Below, piece after piece: positions 1 through 11,750 of a stretch of 64,000 nucleotides of DNA. The notes below the pieces were generated by a model. The model saw only the letters and a program-made list of their open reading frames with translations. It was not told the origin of the DNA and ran no database searches. The position numbers and the translations under genes were made by a program. Position 1 is the first letter of the stretch. Each line of letters starts with the position of its first letter. The stretch is from Piscinibacter sp. (lineage in GTDB: Bacteria; Pseudomonadota; Gammaproteobacteria; Burkholderiales; Burkholderiaceae_C): the NCBI GenBank assembly GCA_019635485.1, contig JAHBZL010000018.1, positions 1 through 64,000 of the forward strand, given 5' to 3'.

Positions 1-349
<349 letters not shown>

Positions 350-655
350 TCAGACCGGGGCGTCGACGCCCTCGACCAGGACCATGTTGAAGTATTCGGT
401 GGCGCCGGAGCGCAGGGCCCGGACGCCGGTGTAATGCTGGCCGTCGTAGAAGGCCTTGGCCTGCGCGTAGCTCGGGAAGCGCAGCATCGCGACGCGGTGT
501 GGCTGCCAGTCGCCCTCCAGCGTCTCCATCTTGCCGCCGCGCACGAGGTACTCGCCGCCGGCCTCCTTCACGGCCGCCGGCGCCTGAGCCATGTACTGCT
601 TGTAGCGTTCGGGATCCGAGATGTTCATCTCGACGATCAGGTAGGCGACGGCCAT
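350..655 (-). CDS. DUF1330 family small protein
   Basis: A 101-residue protein that opens MAVAYLIVEMNISDPERYKQY, typical of DUF1330, a dimeric alpha/beta-barrel (ferredoxin-like) family with no settled function. No signal peptide or membrane segment is visible. A good ribosome binding site (AAGGAGCG) precedes the ATG. It lies 12 bases after kdsA and 21 before eno on the same strand, so it probably rides in the pyrG-kdsA-eno transcript. The position is conserved in Burkholderiales as far as I recall, but that does not reveal its role. Confidence 0.9.
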   Translation of the reverse strand: MAVAYLIVEMNISDPERYKQYMAQAPAAVKEAGGEYLVRGGKMETLEGDWQPHRVAMLRFPSYAQAKAFYDGQHYTGVRALRSGATEYFNMVLVEGVDAPV

Positions 656-667
656 CGGGGCGCTCCT

Positions 668-1525
668 TCAGCAGCTGAAATCGTTCTCGAGCAGCGGCTG
701 GGTCTTCACGACGCGGTCGAGCGCGACGAGCTGCTCCAGCAGCGCCTTCATGTGCCGCAGCGGCACGGCGTTCGGGCCGTCCGACAGCGCCTTGGCGGGA
801 TCCGGGTGCGTCTCCATGAAGACACCGGCGACGCCGGCGGCGATGGCCGCGCGCGACAGCACCGGCACGAACTCGCGCTGGCCGCCGCTGCTGGTGCCCT
901 GGCCGCCGGGCAATTGCACCGAGTGCGTCGCGTCGAACACCACCGGCGCGCCGGTTTCCCGCATGATCGCCAGGCTGCGCATGTCGGAGACCAGGTTGTT
1001 GTAGCCGAAGCTCGCACCGCGTTCGCAGGCGAGGAAGCTGTCCTCCGGCAGGCCCTTCTCCCGGGCCGCGGCACGCGCCTTGTCGATCACGTTCTTCATG
1101 TCGTGCGGCGCGAGGAACTGGCCCTTCTTGATGTTCACCGGCTTGCCGCTCTGCGCCACGGCGCGGATGAAGTCGGTCTGGCGGCACAGGAAGGCGGGCG
1201 TCTGCAGCACGTCGACCACCGCCGCGACGGCGGGGATCTCCGCCTCGGCGTGCACGTCGGTGAGGATCGGCACCTTCAGCTCGCGCCGCACCTTGGCGAG
1301 GATCTCGAGCCCGCGCTCCATGCCCGGGCCGCGGAAGGAGGTGCCGCTGGAGCGGTTCGCCTTGTCGTAGCTGGACTTGAAGATGAACGGAATGGAGAGC
1401 GCCGCGGTGATCTCCTTCAGGCGCCCGGCGACATCCATCTGCAGCTGCTCGGACTCGACCACGCAGGGACCGGAGATCAGGAAGAACGGCCGGTCCAGCC
1501 CGACCTCGAAACCGCACAGCTTCAT
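668..1525 (-). CDS. kdsA: 3-deoxy-8-phosphooctulonate (KDO-8-P) synthase
   Basis: The 285-residue cytosolic enzyme condenses phosphoenolpyruvate with arabinose-5-phosphate to give KDO-8-phosphate, the first committed step toward the KDO of lipopolysaccharide. The family's ISGPCVVES motif is near residue 18. [18 protein letters not shown] is near residue 50 and [13 protein letters not shown] near 200. Length matches the family. It starts 49 bases after the pyrG stop and ends 12 bases before DUF1330, so it looks like the second gene of a pyrG-kdsA-DUF1330-eno operon. Confidence 0.97.
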   Translation of the reverse strand: MKLCGFEVGLDRPFFLISGPCVVESEQLQMDVAGRLKEITAALSIPFIFKSSYDKANRSSGTSFRGPGMERGLEILAKVRRELKVPILTDVHAEAEIPAVAAVVDVLQTPAFLCRQTDFIRAVAQSGKPVNIKKGQFLAPHDMKNVIDKARAAAREKGLPEDSFLACERGASFGYNNLVSDMRSLAIMRETGAPVVFDATHSVQLPGGQGTSSGGQREFVPVLSRAAIAAGVAGVFMETHPDPAKALSDGPNAVPLRHMKALLEQLVALDRVVKTQPLLENDFSC

Positions 1526-1574
1526 GACGATGCTCCAAGGCGCCCGTTCGGCGCAAGGACGCCGCGCGCCGGCC

Positions 1575-3298
<1,724 letters not shown>

Positions 3299-3333
3299 GG
3301 CGCGCCCACCCGGGCGGCTTCCCCCCAGGACCC

Positions 3334-4137
3334 TCAGTCCGCCGCGAGGATCTGCCCGATCATGTCCAGCACCTCCTGGGCCGTCTCGCGCGGCCGCTCC
3401 ATCGGGAACAGGTGCGTGCCCTCGACCCAGAGGAAACGCGGCCCGACCAGCGCGCGCGTGGCCGCCGTGCCGGCCTGGCGCATCTCGGTCGATTGCGTGC
3501 CGCCGATGAAGGCGACCGGGCAGCCCAGCGGATGGCGCCGCAGCAGCGTGCCGACGTGGTGCGGCAGCGTGTCGTAGATGCGCGTCTCGATCTCGCGCCG
3601 GAAGCCGAGCTCGACGCGGCCGCCGCGCTCGTCGAAGCCGCTGGCCACGTAGTCCTTCAGCACCTGCGGGTCCCAGCGGGCGAAGGCATGCTTGGCCGCG
3701 AAATGCGAGTGCACCGCCGCGCGGTCGGGCCACTCGTGGCGGCGCCGCCGCGCGACGCGGCCGGGCGAGACGCGCTTCATCAAACCGGTGGCCTTCATGA
3801 CCTGCAGGCTGTGCGCGCGCCAGCCGGCGATCACCGGCGCGTCCAGCAGCACGATGCCGCGCACCAGGTCCGGCCGGCGGGCGGCCACGATCAGGCTCAG
3901 CATGCCGCCCAGCGAATGGCCGACCAGCAGCGCCGGCGCGGCCGACTCGTGCTCGATGAAGGCGATCAGCTGGTCGCGCAGCTTCGGCCAGTTGCTCGTG
4001 ACCGGGTAGGCCGGATCGTGGCCGAGGCGCTCGATCGCCTTGACGTCGTGGCCGGCATCGCGCCAGACGTCGAACAGCGTGCGGTAGGTGCCGGCCGGGA
4101 AGCCGTTCGCGTGGCTGAAGACGATCGCCGGCTTCAA
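3334..4137 (-). CDS. Alpha/beta hydrolase, TTG start coupled to the upstream protease gene
   Basis: A 267-residue alpha/beta-hydrolase-fold protein without a signal peptide. It opens with the oxyanion-region motif IVFSHANGFPAG; the nucleophile elbow GHSLGG puts the serine at about residue 75. A C-terminal ...EGTHLFPMERP likely supplies the catalytic histidine. The substrate cannot be told from sequence; esterase or lactonase are possible. No ATG fits. The TTG at 4137 shares two bases with the TGA of the protease gene, so translation is probably coupled. It ends the mutS-protease-hydrolase chain. Confidence 0.88.
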   Translation of the reverse strand: MKPAIVFSHANGFPAGTYRTLFDVWRDAGHDVKAIERLGHDPAYPVTSNWPKLRDQLIAFIEHESAAPALLVGHSLGGMLSLIVAARRPDLVRGIVLLDAPVIAGWRAHSLQVMKATGLMKRVSPGRVARRRRHEWPDRAAVHSHFAAKHAFARWDPQVLKDYVASGFDERGGRVELGFRREIETRIYDTLPHHVGTLLRRHPLGCPVAFIGGTQSTEMRQAGTAATRALVGPRFLWVEGTHLFPMERPRETAQEVLDMIGQILAAD

Positions 4138-4958
4138 ATGATGCGCTCGCCGGGGTGCGTGATCTTGCGCATCGGCTCGTAGCGCGGCGAGTGCACGACC
4201 AGCGGGTGGCTGGTCGCACCGTCGCCCCACAGCGGATCGTCCAGCGACTCGAACACCTGGCGCAGGCGCTGCCCCCAGCTCGAGCGGATCATGTGGAAGT
4301 ACGGGTTGTGCTCGTCGATGCAGACCAGCTGGTCGGTCCGGTAGCGGTCCGCCTCGTAGACGAGCAGGTCCAGCGGCAGGCCGACCGAGAGGTTGGACTT
4401 CAGCGTCGAGTCCATCGACACCAGCGCGCACTTGGCTGCCTCGGGCAGCGGCGTGGCAGGCGTGATCATGCGGTCCAGCACCGGCTTGCCGTACTTGCTC
4501 TCGCCGATCTGGAAGTAGCAGGTCTCGCGCGTCGCCTCGATGAAGTTGCCGGCCGAGTAGACCAGGAACAGCCGCATGGCCTCGCCCTTGATCTGACCGC
4601 CGAAGATCATCGAGGCGTTGAAGTCCACGCCGCTCTGCTTCAGCGAGGGCCCGTCCTGGTCGTAGACCCGCCGCACGGCGCTGCCGAGCACGCGCACCGC
4701 GTCGAACATGCTGGTCGCGTTCCACATGGAGATCGGCTCGCCGTCGCCGTTGTCGATCTTCTCGACCTGCAGGATCTCGCGCACCGACTGGCTGATCGAC
4801 AGGTTGCCGGCCGACAGCATCACCATGAAGCGGTCGCCCGGCTTCTCGTAGACGATCATCTTGCGGAAGGTGCTGATCTGGTCCAGCCCGGCGTTGGTGC
4901 GCGAGTCGGACAGGAACACCAGGCCGGCATCGAGCTTGATGCCCACGCAGTACGTCAT
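4134..4958 (-). CDS. Anbu-type (20S proteasome-like) protease subunit
   Basis: A 274-residue member of the Anbu family, the bacterial N-terminal-nucleophile hydrolases related to HslV and proteasome beta subunits. The sequence starts [20 protein letters not shown]. Removing the initiator methionine would expose the catalytic threonine directly, as in Anbu. DSR and the SAGNLS segment fit the beta-subunit fold. Its ATG overlaps the mutS stop (ATGA), and its TGA overlaps the TTG of the next gene. Anbu is usually described beside alpha-E, transglutaminase-like and ATP-grasp genes; none is here. Physiological substrate unknown. Confidence 0.88.
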   Translation of the reverse strand: MTYCVGIKLDAGLVFLSDSRTNAGLDQISTFRKMIVYEKPGDRFMVMLSAGNLSISQSVREILQVEKIDNGDGEPISMWNATSMFDAVRVLGSAVRRVYDQDGPSLKQSGVDFNASMIFGGQIKGEAMRLFLVYSAGNFIEATRETCYFQIGESKYGKPVLDRMITPATPLPEAAKCALVSMDSTLKSNLSVGLPLDLLVYEADRYRTDQLVCIDEHNPYFHMIRSSWGQRLRQVFESLDDPLWGDGATSHPLVVHSPRYEPMRKITHPGERII

Positions 4959-7591
4959 GGTTCTTCCTTCTGCATTGACTTGAGCCGGTACAGCGCGTCC
5001 AGCGCCTCCTTCGGCGAGAGCGCGTCCGGCTCGAGCGCCGCCAGCGCGTCCTCGACCTCCGAGCGCATGCGCTCCGGGCGCGGCGGCGGCGCCGCGAACA
5101 GGTCGATCTGGGCGTCGCCGGCGCGCTGTTGTGCCTCCAGCGCCTCCAGCGTGGCACGCGCCTGCCGCACCAGGTGCGGCGGCATGCCGGCCAGGCGCGC
5201 GACCTGCACGCCGTAGCTGCGGCTGGCCGGGCCGGGCTGGATGTCGTGCAGGAACACGATGTGGTCGCCGCCGCCCTTGTGCGACTCGACCGCCGACACG
5301 TGCACGTTCTGCGCGCGCTCGTGCTTGACCGGGAACTCGGTCAGCTCGAAGTAGTGGGTCGCGAACAGCGTGAACGAGCGGTTGCGGTCGTGCAGGTGGG
5401 TCGCGATCGCGCCGGCCAGCGCCAGGCCGTCGAAGGTCGACGTGCCGCGTCCGATCTCGTCCATCAGCACCAGGCTGTGTTCCGTCGCGCCGTGCACGAT
5501 CGCCGCCGCCTCGGTCATCTCGAGCATGAAGGTCGACTGCGCGTTGGCGAGATCGTCGGCCGCGCCGATGCGCGTGTGGATCGCGTCGACCGGGCCGAGC
5601 CGGCAGGCGCGGGCCGGCACGTACGAGCCCATCGCGGCGAGCAGCACGATCAGCGCCACCTGGCGCATGAAGGTGCTCTTGCCGCCCATGTTCGGGCCGG
5701 TGATGACCAGCATGCGGCGGTTCGCGTCGAGCCGGCAGTCGTTGGCCATGAAGGCGCCCGCGCCGGTCTCGGCCAGCCGCGCCTCGACGACCGGGTGGCG
5801 CCCCGCCTCGATCTCGAGGCAGGGCTCGCGCACGAAGGTCGGGCGGCACCAGTTCAGGCTGCGCGCGCGTTCGGCCAGCGCGCCCAGTGCGTCGAGTGCG
5901 GCGAGCGCGCGGGCCAGTGCCGACAGCGGCTCCAGGTGCGTCTGCAGCTGGTCGATCAGCTGCTCGTAGAGGAACTTCTCGCGCGCCAGCGAGCGCTCCT
6001 GGGCCGACAGCGCCTTGTCCTCGAAGGACTTCAGCTCCGGCGTGATGAAGCGCTCGGCGTTCTTCAGCGTCTGGCGGCGCAGGTAGTCGCCCGGCACGCG
6101 GTCCAGCCCGCTGCTGGTGACCTCGATGTAGAAGCCGTGCACCTTGTTGTACTGCACCCGCAGGTTGCCGATGCCCGTGCGCGCGCGCTCGCGCGCCTCC
6201 AGGTCGAGCAGGAAGGCGTCGCAGTTCGCGCCGATGCCGCGCAGCTCGTCGAGCGCGGCGTCGAAGCCGGGCGCGATCACGCCGCCGTCGCGCACCAGCA
6301 CGGCCGGGTCCTCGGCGATCGCGGCGACCAGCAGTTCCTCGATTTCGCGGGGCGGGTGCAGCGCCTCCCACAGCATGTCCAGCAGCGCGGTCGCGCCGTG
6401 CGGCACACGCTTGAGCAGCGCCGGCAGGGCCTGCAGCGTGGCGCGCAGCCCGGCCAGCTCGCGCGGGCGCACCTGCCGCAGCGCGATGCGCGCGGTGCTG
6501 CGCTCGACGTCCGACAGCCCGCGCAACGCGTCGCGCAGGCCGTCCAGGTCGACCTGCAGCAGCGCCTCGATCGCATCGTGGCGCTGCCCGGCCACGCGCC
6601 GCTCGCGCAGCGGGCGTGTCAGCCACTGGCGCAGCGCGCGGCTGCCCATGCCGGTGCGGCAGGTGTCCAGCAGCGAGAGCAGCGTCGGGCTGTCCTCGCC
6701 GCGCAGCGTCTGCGTCAGCTCGAGGTTGCGGTGCGTGGCCGGCGGCAGCTCGAGCAGTTCGCCGCTGCGCTGCACCTGCAGCATGCGCACATGCGCCAGC
6801 GCCTGCCCCTGGGTGTGCTCGGCGAAGCTGAGCAGCGCCGCAGCGGCGGCCTGCGCCGCCGGCAGGTCCTGGGCGTTGAAGCCGGCCAGGCTGGCCACCT
6901 GCAGCTGCTCGCACAGCTTGCGCAGGCCCAGCGCCGTGTCGAACTGCCAGGCCGGACGGTGCGTCAGCGGCACGCGGCCCTGCTGCAGCTCGGGCACCAC
7001 GTGGTCGCGGTCGACCAGCAGCTCGCTCGGGGCGAGGCGGGTCAGCCAGGCCGGCAGCTCGCGCTCCCCGCATTCGGTCAGCCCGAGCTCGCCCTGCGTC
7101 AGCGCGAGCCACGCGAGGCCCCAGGTGGAACCGCGGCGGGCGGCGGCCAGCAGCAGCGCGTCGCTCTTGTCGGCCAGCAGCTCGGTGTCGGTGACGGTGC
7201 CCGGCGTCACGACGCGCACCACCTTGCGCTCGACCGGCCCCTTCGCCGTCGCCACGTCGCCGACCTGCTCGCAGATCGCGACCGCCTCGCCGAGCTTGAT
7301 CAGCTTGGCGAGGTAGCTCTCGACCGAATGCACCGGCACGCCGGCCATCACCACCGGCTCGCCCGCGCTCTGGCCGCGGCTTGTCAGCGTGATGTCGAGC
7401 AGGCGGTTGGCGCGCCGCGCGTCGTCGAAGAACAGCTCGTAGAAGTCGCCCATCCGGTAGAACACCAGGGTGTCCGGATGCTCGGCCTTGATGCGCAGGT
7501 ACTGCTGCATCATCGGCGTGTGGCCATCGAAGGCGGCGCGGGTGTCGGCGCCTGCCGGCACGCTGGAGTCCACGGTAACTCTTTGATCCAT
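4955..7591 (-). CDS. mutS: DNA mismatch repair protein MutS
   Basis: An 878-residue mismatch-recognition ATPase. The mismatch-reading motif [12 protein letters not shown] is at about residue 45-55. The Walker A motif GPNMGGKST is near residue 635, followed by the signature STFMLEM and Walker [15 protein letters not shown]. The ending [17 protein letters not shown] is typical. I start it at [10 protein letters not shown] (7591); translation further upstream would run into unrelated sequence. The stop overlaps the next gene's start by four bases (ATGA), so mutS drives an operon with the Anbu protease and a hydrolase. Confidence 0.97.
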   Translation of the reverse strand: MDQRVTVDSSVPAGADTRAAFDGHTPMMQQYLRIKAEHPDTLVFYRMGDFYELFFDDARRANRLLDITLTSRGQSAGEPVVMAGVPVHSVESYLAKLIKLGEAVAICEQVGDVATAKGPVERKVVRVVTPGTVTDTELLADKSDALLLAAARRGSTWGLAWLALTQGELGLTECGERELPAWLTRLAPSELLVDRDHVVPELQQGRVPLTHRPAWQFDTALGLRKLCEQLQVASLAGFNAQDLPAAQAAAAALLSFAEHTQGQALAHVRMLQVQRSGELLELPPATHRNLELTQTLRGEDSPTLLSLLDTCRTGMGSRALRQWLTRPLRERRVAGQRHDAIEALLQVDLDGLRDALRGLSDVERSTARIALRQVRPRELAGLRATLQALPALLKRVPHGATALLDMLWEALHPPREIEELLVAAIAEDPAVLVRDGGVIAPGFDAALDELRGIGANCDAFLLDLEARERARTGIGNLRVQYNKVHGFYIEVTSSGLDRVPGDYLRRQTLKNAERFITPELKSFEDKALSAQERSLAREKFLYEQLIDQLQTHLEPLSALARALAALDALGALAERARSLNWCRPTFVREPCLEIEAGRHPVVEARLAETGAGAFMANDCRLDANRRMLVITGPNMGGKSTFMRQVALIVLLAAMGSYVPARACRLGPVDAIHTRIGAADDLANAQSTFMLEMTEAAAIVHGATEHSLVLMDEIGRGTSTFDGLALAGAIATHLHDRNRSFTLFATHYFELTEFPVKHERAQNVHVSAVESHKGGGDHIVFLHDIQPGPASRSYGVQVARLAGMPPHLVRQARATLEALEAQQRAGDAQIDLFAAPPPRPERMRSEVEDALAALEPDALSPKEALDALYRLKSMQKEEP

Positions 7592-7757
7592 TGAGGTTTT
7601 ATGCCGGTGGCCCGGGGTGCTGCGAGCGCTGCCGGCAGGGCTTCGGCCCGGCTCCGGCGCCAGGCACAGAGGCGCATTGTCCCGGACTTCGACGGTCGGC
7701 CCGGTGGGCCGGCAGAAGTTCGTCTGGCACCATCGGCCGCCGACACCAGGAACGACG

Positions 7758-8555
7758 ATGCACCAGCGTCCCCATGATGCCGCCCGACTGCTGTGGGCCT
7801 GCCGCGAATCGGGCACCGTCATCGAGGCGCTGCCCGCCGAGCTGCGGCCGCACGACAGCGCCGCCGGCCACGTGATCCAGGCCGCCTTGCCGGAGGTCGC
7901 TGCCCGGCCCGTGGTCGGCTGGAAGCTCGCCGCCACGAGCGCGGCCGGACAGGCGCACATCCAGGTCGACGGACCGCTGGCCGGGCGCATCCTGGACAGC
8001 TTCGTTCATCCGGTCGGCGCGACGCTGCCGCTCGCCGGCAACCGCATGCGCGTCGTCGAGCCCGAGTTCGCGTTCCGCCTGGGCGCCGACCTGCCGGCGC
8101 GTGCCGCCCCCTACACGGTGGACGAAGTGCTCGCGGCGGTGGCGTCGCTCCATCCGGCCTTCGAGGTGCCCGACTCGCGGTTTGCGGACTTCGCCCGCGC
8201 CGGCAAGGCGCAGCTGATCGCCGACGACGCCTGCTGCGGCCGCTTCACCTTCGGGCCCGCCGCGCCAGCGGCGTGGCGTGAGGCGGACCTCGCCGGCCAT
8301 CGGGTGCACGCCGCGGTCCGCGACGCGGAAGGCCGGATCCGCTTCACCCGTGACGGGGAGGGTCGCGCGTTACTCGGCGATCCGCGCCTGGCGCTGGCCT
8401 GGCTCGCCAACGAGCTGTCGGCACTGGGCCTCGGCCTGCGCGCCGGCGACTGGGCCTCGTGCGGCACCTGCATGGTGCCGCTGCAGGTCCAGCCCGGCGA
8501 TTCCGTCGTCGCAGACTACGGCGCGTACGGCCGCATCGAGATCGGCCTGGCGTAG
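7758..8555 (+). CDS. 2-keto-4-pentenoate hydratase-like (FAH superfamily) protein
   Basis: A 265-residue protein of the MhpD/DmpE-type branch of the fumarylacetoacetate hydrolase superfamily. Those enzymes hydrate 2-oxopent-4-enoate or decarboxylate related oxo acids with a divalent metal. Family features are VGWKLAATS near residue 50, the metal-site segment [12 protein letters not shown] near 95, and the closing [19 protein letters not shown]. The start is the ATG at 7758, 166 bases from divergent mutS. No aromatic meta-cleavage genes are adjacent, so the exact substrate is open. Confidence 0.85.
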   Translation: MHQRPHDAARLLWACRESGTVIEALPAELRPHDSAAGHVIQAALPEVAARPVVGWKLAATSAAGQAHIQVDGPLAGRILDSFVHPVGATLPLAGNRMRVVEPEFAFRLGADLPARAAPYTVDEVLAAVASLHPAFEVPDSRFADFARAGKAQLIADDACCGRFTFGPAAPAAWREADLAGHRVHAAVRDAEGRIRFTRDGEGRALLGDPRLALAWLANELSALGLGLRAGDWASCGTCMVPLQVQPGDSVVADYGAYGRIEIGLA

Positions 8556-8596
8556 GCAGGCCGGCTTTTCCCGCGTCCCCACCCCGGCGCCGTCCC

Positions 8597-9049
8597 TCAG
8601 CGGTCGCGGGGCGGCGCATCGGCGACGCCGGTGCGCCAGAAGCGCTCCATGCAGATGTAGGTGAAGGAGGCGGTCCAGCCGATCAGCAGCAGGCCGTTGA
8701 GCGCCTCGACGCCGGCCAGCAGGCGGATCGGCCCGAGCGGCGTCACGTCGCCGAAGCCCAGCGAGGTGTAGGTCTCCGCGGAGAAGTACAGGCAGGCGGT
8801 CCACAGCGAGCCGGAGGCGCCGTGCAGGGTGCCGGCATCGAAGAACGCCACCAGCAGGTACAGCCCGAGCCCGTAGACCAGCACTTCGAGCGCATGGGCG
8901 CAGAAGGCCGCGCCGATGACGACCAGGATGCGGAGGCGGTCGGGGATCCGCAGCCGGGCCACGCCGCCGTTCAGCCCGCGCAGCACCTCGTAGTGCAGGA
9001 AGGCGGTGAGCACCACCAGGATCGCGGAGGCGGCAAGGACGAGGGGCAT
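8597..9049 (-). CDS. Two-TM potassium-channel-like protein
   Basis: About 150 residues with hydrophobic segments near 3-20, 45-70 and 110-130. Between the last two lies a pore loop YTSLGFGDVTPLG, a recognisable variant of the potassium selectivity filter (consensus TVGYGD). The protein therefore resembles the pore module of small Ion_trans_2 channels without a regulatory RCK domain. I use ATG 9049 (MPLVLAAS); an in-frame TTG at 9127 adds an unhydrophobic stretch. Whether it conducts potassium is inference, because the filter is TSLGFGD and not canonical. Confidence 0.75.
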   Translation of the reverse strand: MPLVLAASAILVVLTAFLHYEVLRGLNGGVARLRIPDRLRILVVIGAAFCAHALEVLVYGLGLYLLVAFFDAGTLHGASGSLWTACLYFSAETYTSLGFGDVTPLGPIRLLAGVEALNGLLLIGWTASFTYICMERFWRTGVADAPPRDR

Positions 9050-9146
9050 GACGGCAAAGGCTTGGGACGGCGAGGTGCTGCCGACGGGCAGCGGCGCGCC
9101 GATTGTCCGCGAGGCCGCCGGCGCCAAGCCGACGCCAGGCCGACGC

Positions 9147-9605
9147 CTAGTGCCAGTTGCCGATGCGCAGGTCGCCCGGTGCCGGCCGGCCGCGGCCGGT
9201 CTCGACCAGGTCGCGCAGGCTGAGCAGGAAGGTGGCCCACTTGGTGCTGCAGTGGGCGAAGAACTCGACCTCCTCGCGCCATTGGCGGTGCCCGAACAGC
9301 ACGATGGTGTGCGCGTCCTGCCGTGAGAGCGAGAACTCGATGTCGGTGCCGACCCATTCCGGCGGGCCGGCCTTGACGCGCCAGCGCACCTTCTGCTCGG
9401 GCACCAGTTCGAGCACGTCCATGTCGAATCCGCCGATCTCTTCGCCGGTCTCGGTGCTGAAGCGGAAGCTGAGGACCTCTCCGACTGCCGAGCGGCCGCT
9501 CGTCGCGGTGGTCCACCAGTCCGCCAGCCCGTCGACGGTGGCCAGGGCGGCGTAGACCTGCGCGGCCGGGGCCTTGATGCCGACCCGGTGAACGATGTCT
9601 GCCAT
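9147..9605 (-). CDS. SRPBCC (AHSA1/START-like) domain protein
   Basis: A 152-residue helix-grip protein of the SRPBCC/AHSA1 type that binds hydrophobic ligands in a central cavity. It opens MADIVHRVGIKAPAAQVYAA, the usual entry to this fold, with GLADWWTT near residue 30 and a C-terminal long helix (TKWATFLLSLRDLVETG). A strong ribosome binding site, CAAGGAGAT, fixes the ATG at 9605. It stands alone between the channel gene and the efflux repressor; no ligand can be named. Confidence 0.85.
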   Translation of the reverse strand: MADIVHRVGIKAPAAQVYAALATVDGLADWWTTATSGRSAVGEVLSFRFSTETGEEIGGFDMDVLELVPEQKVRWRVKAGPPEWVGTDIEFSLSRQDAHTIVLFGHRQWREEVEFFAHCSTKWATFLLSLRDLVETGRGRPAPGDLRIGNWH

Positions 9606-9744
9606 GCTGAATCTCCTTGTGCGTGAGGGGATCGGCCCGCGGGCCGTGCCGCGGACCGTCTGCGGCCCCACGCAATCTACGCAGGGCTGCGTGCCGGCGT
9701 GAGTAACAAGCGCGTCGCGAAATCCCTGCGTGGTGCCGGGCGCC

Positions 9745-10368
9745 TCACGCGGCCGGCCGCTGCAGCCCGGCGAGGTAGGCGTCGATCGCGCGCCGCCCGA
9801 CCGCGACGAGGTCGAAGGCGCCGGGGTCCAGCATCCAGTTCTGGATCAGCCCGTCGACCAGCGACTGCATGCCCAGCGCGGCGACCCGGGCCGGCACCGC
9901 GGCGGCCCAGCTGCCGCGCCGGGCCGCGCGGCGGAAGCCGCGCTCGACCTCGCGCACGCGATCGCGCATGCGCACCAGCCGCTGCGCGCGCACGTCCTGC
10001 ATCTCGCCGCCGTGCTCGACCTTGAACAGCGCGATCTCGAACACGCGCCGCGCCTGCGGATCGTTCACGGTCGCACGCAGCGCGGCGAGGTAGCTGCCGC
10101 GGATCTGCGCGACCGGGTCCTCCAGCGTCGCGTCACCGCTGCGCTTGATCGCGTCCTGCAGCGGCAGCGCGACGCGGGCGAGCATCGCGTGGAACAGGTC
10201 GTTCTTGTCGCGGAAGTGCCAGTAGATCGCGCCGCGCGTGACACCCGCGGCGCGCGCGATGTCGTCCAGCGAGGTGTGCGACACGCCGCGCCGGTGGAAC
10301 TCCTGCTCGGCCATGTCCAGGATGCGCTCGCGCGTGCGCTGCGCATCGGCCTTGGTGCGGCGGGGCAT
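9745..10368 (-). CDS. TetR-family repressor of the adjacent RND pump (AcrR/TtgR-like)
   Basis: A 207-residue regulator with an N-terminal TetR helix-turn-helix (TRERILDMAEQEFHRRG..., then TSLDDIARAAGVTRGAIYWHF) and a C-terminal ligand-binding region. This N-terminal pattern is characteristic of the AcrR/TtgR/MtrR group that controls RND pumps. It is divergent from the adaptor-pump-outer-membrane genes, and the 128-base gap contains a perfect AcrR-type palindrome. I choose MPRRTKADAQ (10368) as the start. Likely action: repression of both directions until a drug or metabolite binds. Confidence 0.92.
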   Translation of the reverse strand: MPRRTKADAQRTRERILDMAEQEFHRRGVSHTSLDDIARAAGVTRGAIYWHFRDKNDLFHAMLARVALPLQDAIKRSGDATLEDPVAQIRGSYLAALRATVNDPQARRVFEIALFKVEHGGEMQDVRAQRLVRMRDRVREVERGFRRAARRGSWAAAVPARVAALGMQSLVDGLIQNWMLDPGAFDLVAVGRRAIDAYLAGLQRPAA

Positions 10369-10407
10369 GGCGGTGGCTCGGCGTGCGACGGCTAAGCCCT
10401 GCCGGCG

Positions 10408-10431
10408 TACATACATTCAGACATGTATGTA
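10408..10431. promoter_or_regulatory. AcrR-type operator palindrome in the efflux divergent region
   Basis: Perfect 9-base inverted repeat, TACATACAT and ATGTATGTA, separated by six bases. From memory, Escherichia coli AcrR binds a 24-base site with the same two arms. A TATAGT at 10430-10435 could be the -10 box of the adaptor operon, so a bound repressor would cover the promoter. The AT-rich palindrome stands out in this GC-rich DNA. Confidence 0.85.
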
Positions 10432-10496
10432 TAGTGCCACGGGCGCCGCGGTGGCGCCGGGTGGCCGTGGTCGGCGCGCGACGCGAGGGAGCAAGC

Positions 10497-11741
10497 ATGG
10501 GTCTGCGGCAGGGGAGCGCGCGCTGGCGTGCGCAGGGCGGGGCGTGGGCTGCGGCGCCGCTGCGCCGGGTGGCGCTGCTCGCCTCGCTGTCCCTGGCCGG
10601 CTGCGGCCCCGCAGCCCAGGCCCCCGCGGCGGCCGCTCCGCCGCCGGTGCCCGTCGGCGTGGTGGTGGCGACACCGGCAACGCTCGGTGTGCTCACCGAG
10701 CTGCCCGGCCGTACCGAGGCCTCACGGGTGGCCCAGGTGCGCGCGCGGGTGGCCGGCATCCTGCAGCGCCGGCTGTTCCGTGAGGGCAGCGACGTGAAGG
10801 CCGGCCAGCCGCTGTTCCGCATCGACGACGCGCCGTACCGCGCCACGCTGGCCAGCGCCAAGGCCGCGCTGGCGCGCGCCGAGGCCAACCTGATGCAGAC
10901 CCGCGCACAGGCCGAGCGCTACCGGCCGCTGGCCGCCGCGAAGGCGGTCAGCGAACAGGACTACATCGCGGCGCAGGCCGCCTTCCGGCAGGCCGAGGCG
11001 GACGTCGCCGCCGGCCAGGCGGCCGTGCAGACTGCGCAGATCAACCTCGGCTATGCGGCCGTCAGCGCGCCGATCGCCGGCCGCATCGGCCGCGCGCTGG
11101 TGACCGAGGGCGCGCTGGTAGGGCAGGGCGAGGCCACGCAGCTGGCGGTCGTGCAGCAGATCGATCCGCTGTACGTCAACTTCACGCAGCCGGCGGCCGA
11201 TGTGCTGCGGCTGCGCGCGGCGATCGCCAGCGGGCGCCTGCAGGGCCCGGGCGGCACGGTGCCGGTGAGCGTGCTGCTGGAGGACGGCAGCGTCTACCCG
11301 CTGCGCGGGAAGCTGCTGTTCTCGGACCTCTCCGTCGACCCGAGTTCGGGCCAGATCACGCTGCGCGCCGAGGTGCCCAATCCGAAGACCGCCTTGCTGC
11401 CCGGCCTGTTCGTGCGCGTCCGCCTGGAGCAGGCGCAGGCGCCGTCGGCGATCGCGCTGCCGCAGCAGGCGGTGCAGCGCGGCGGGGACGGCGACACGGT
11501 GCTCGTGGTCGGTGCCGACGGCAAGGTCCAGCGGCGCCCGGTCAAGGTCAGCCTCGGCCAGGACCGGCAGTGGGTGGTACTCGACGGCCTGCAGGGCGGC
11601 GAACAGGTCGTGGTGGACGGCTTCCAGAAACTGCGCCCGAACGCGACGGTCAAGGCGGTTCCGTGGCAGGAGGCGGCCAGTGCAACAAGCTCCGCGGCCG
11701 CGGCGCCGCCCGCCTCCGCCGCATCGGCCGCCGGCCGCTGA
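10497..11741 (+). CDS. RND efflux periplasmic adaptor (AcrA/MexA family lipoprotein)
   Basis: A 414-residue membrane-fusion protein linking the inner-membrane pump to the outer-membrane channel. The N-terminus has a hydrophobic stretch ending in lipobox LSLAGC, so Cys36 should be lipidated. Then come the beta-barrel/lipoyl half (ARVAGILQRRLFREGSDVKAGQPLF), an alpha-helical hairpin rich in Ala and Gln, and the second lipoyl half (INLGYAAVSAPIAGRIG). A Ser/Ala-rich tail ends the protein. The start ATG 10497 lies 66 bases downstream of the operator; the pump gene follows after nine bases. Confidence 0.94.
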   Translation: MGLRQGSARWRAQGGAWAAAPLRRVALLASLSLAGCGPAAQAPAAAAPPPVPVGVVVATPATLGVLTELPGRTEASRVAQVRARVAGILQRRLFREGSDVKAGQPLFRIDDAPYRATLASAKAALARAEANLMQTRAQAERYRPLAAAKAVSEQDYIAAQAAFRQAEADVAAGQAAVQTAQINLGYAAVSAPIAGRIGRALVTEGALVGQGEATQLAVVQQIDPLYVNFTQPAADVLRLRAAIASGRLQGPGGTVPVSVLLEDGSVYPLRGKLLFSDLSVDPSSGQITLRAEVPNPKTALLPGLFVRVRLEQAQAPSAIALPQQAVQRGGDGDTVLVVGADGKVQRRPVKVSLGQDRQWVVLDGLQGGEQVVVDGFQKLRPNATVKAVPWQEAASATSSAAAAPPASAASAAGR

Positions 11742-11750
11742 GGACTTGCC

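Noticed and set aside
9049-9127. Upstream TTG start for the channel-like protein
   Set aside because: It adds 26 residues without hydrophobic or conserved character and has no ribosome site; the ATG at 9049 leads directly into the first helix.
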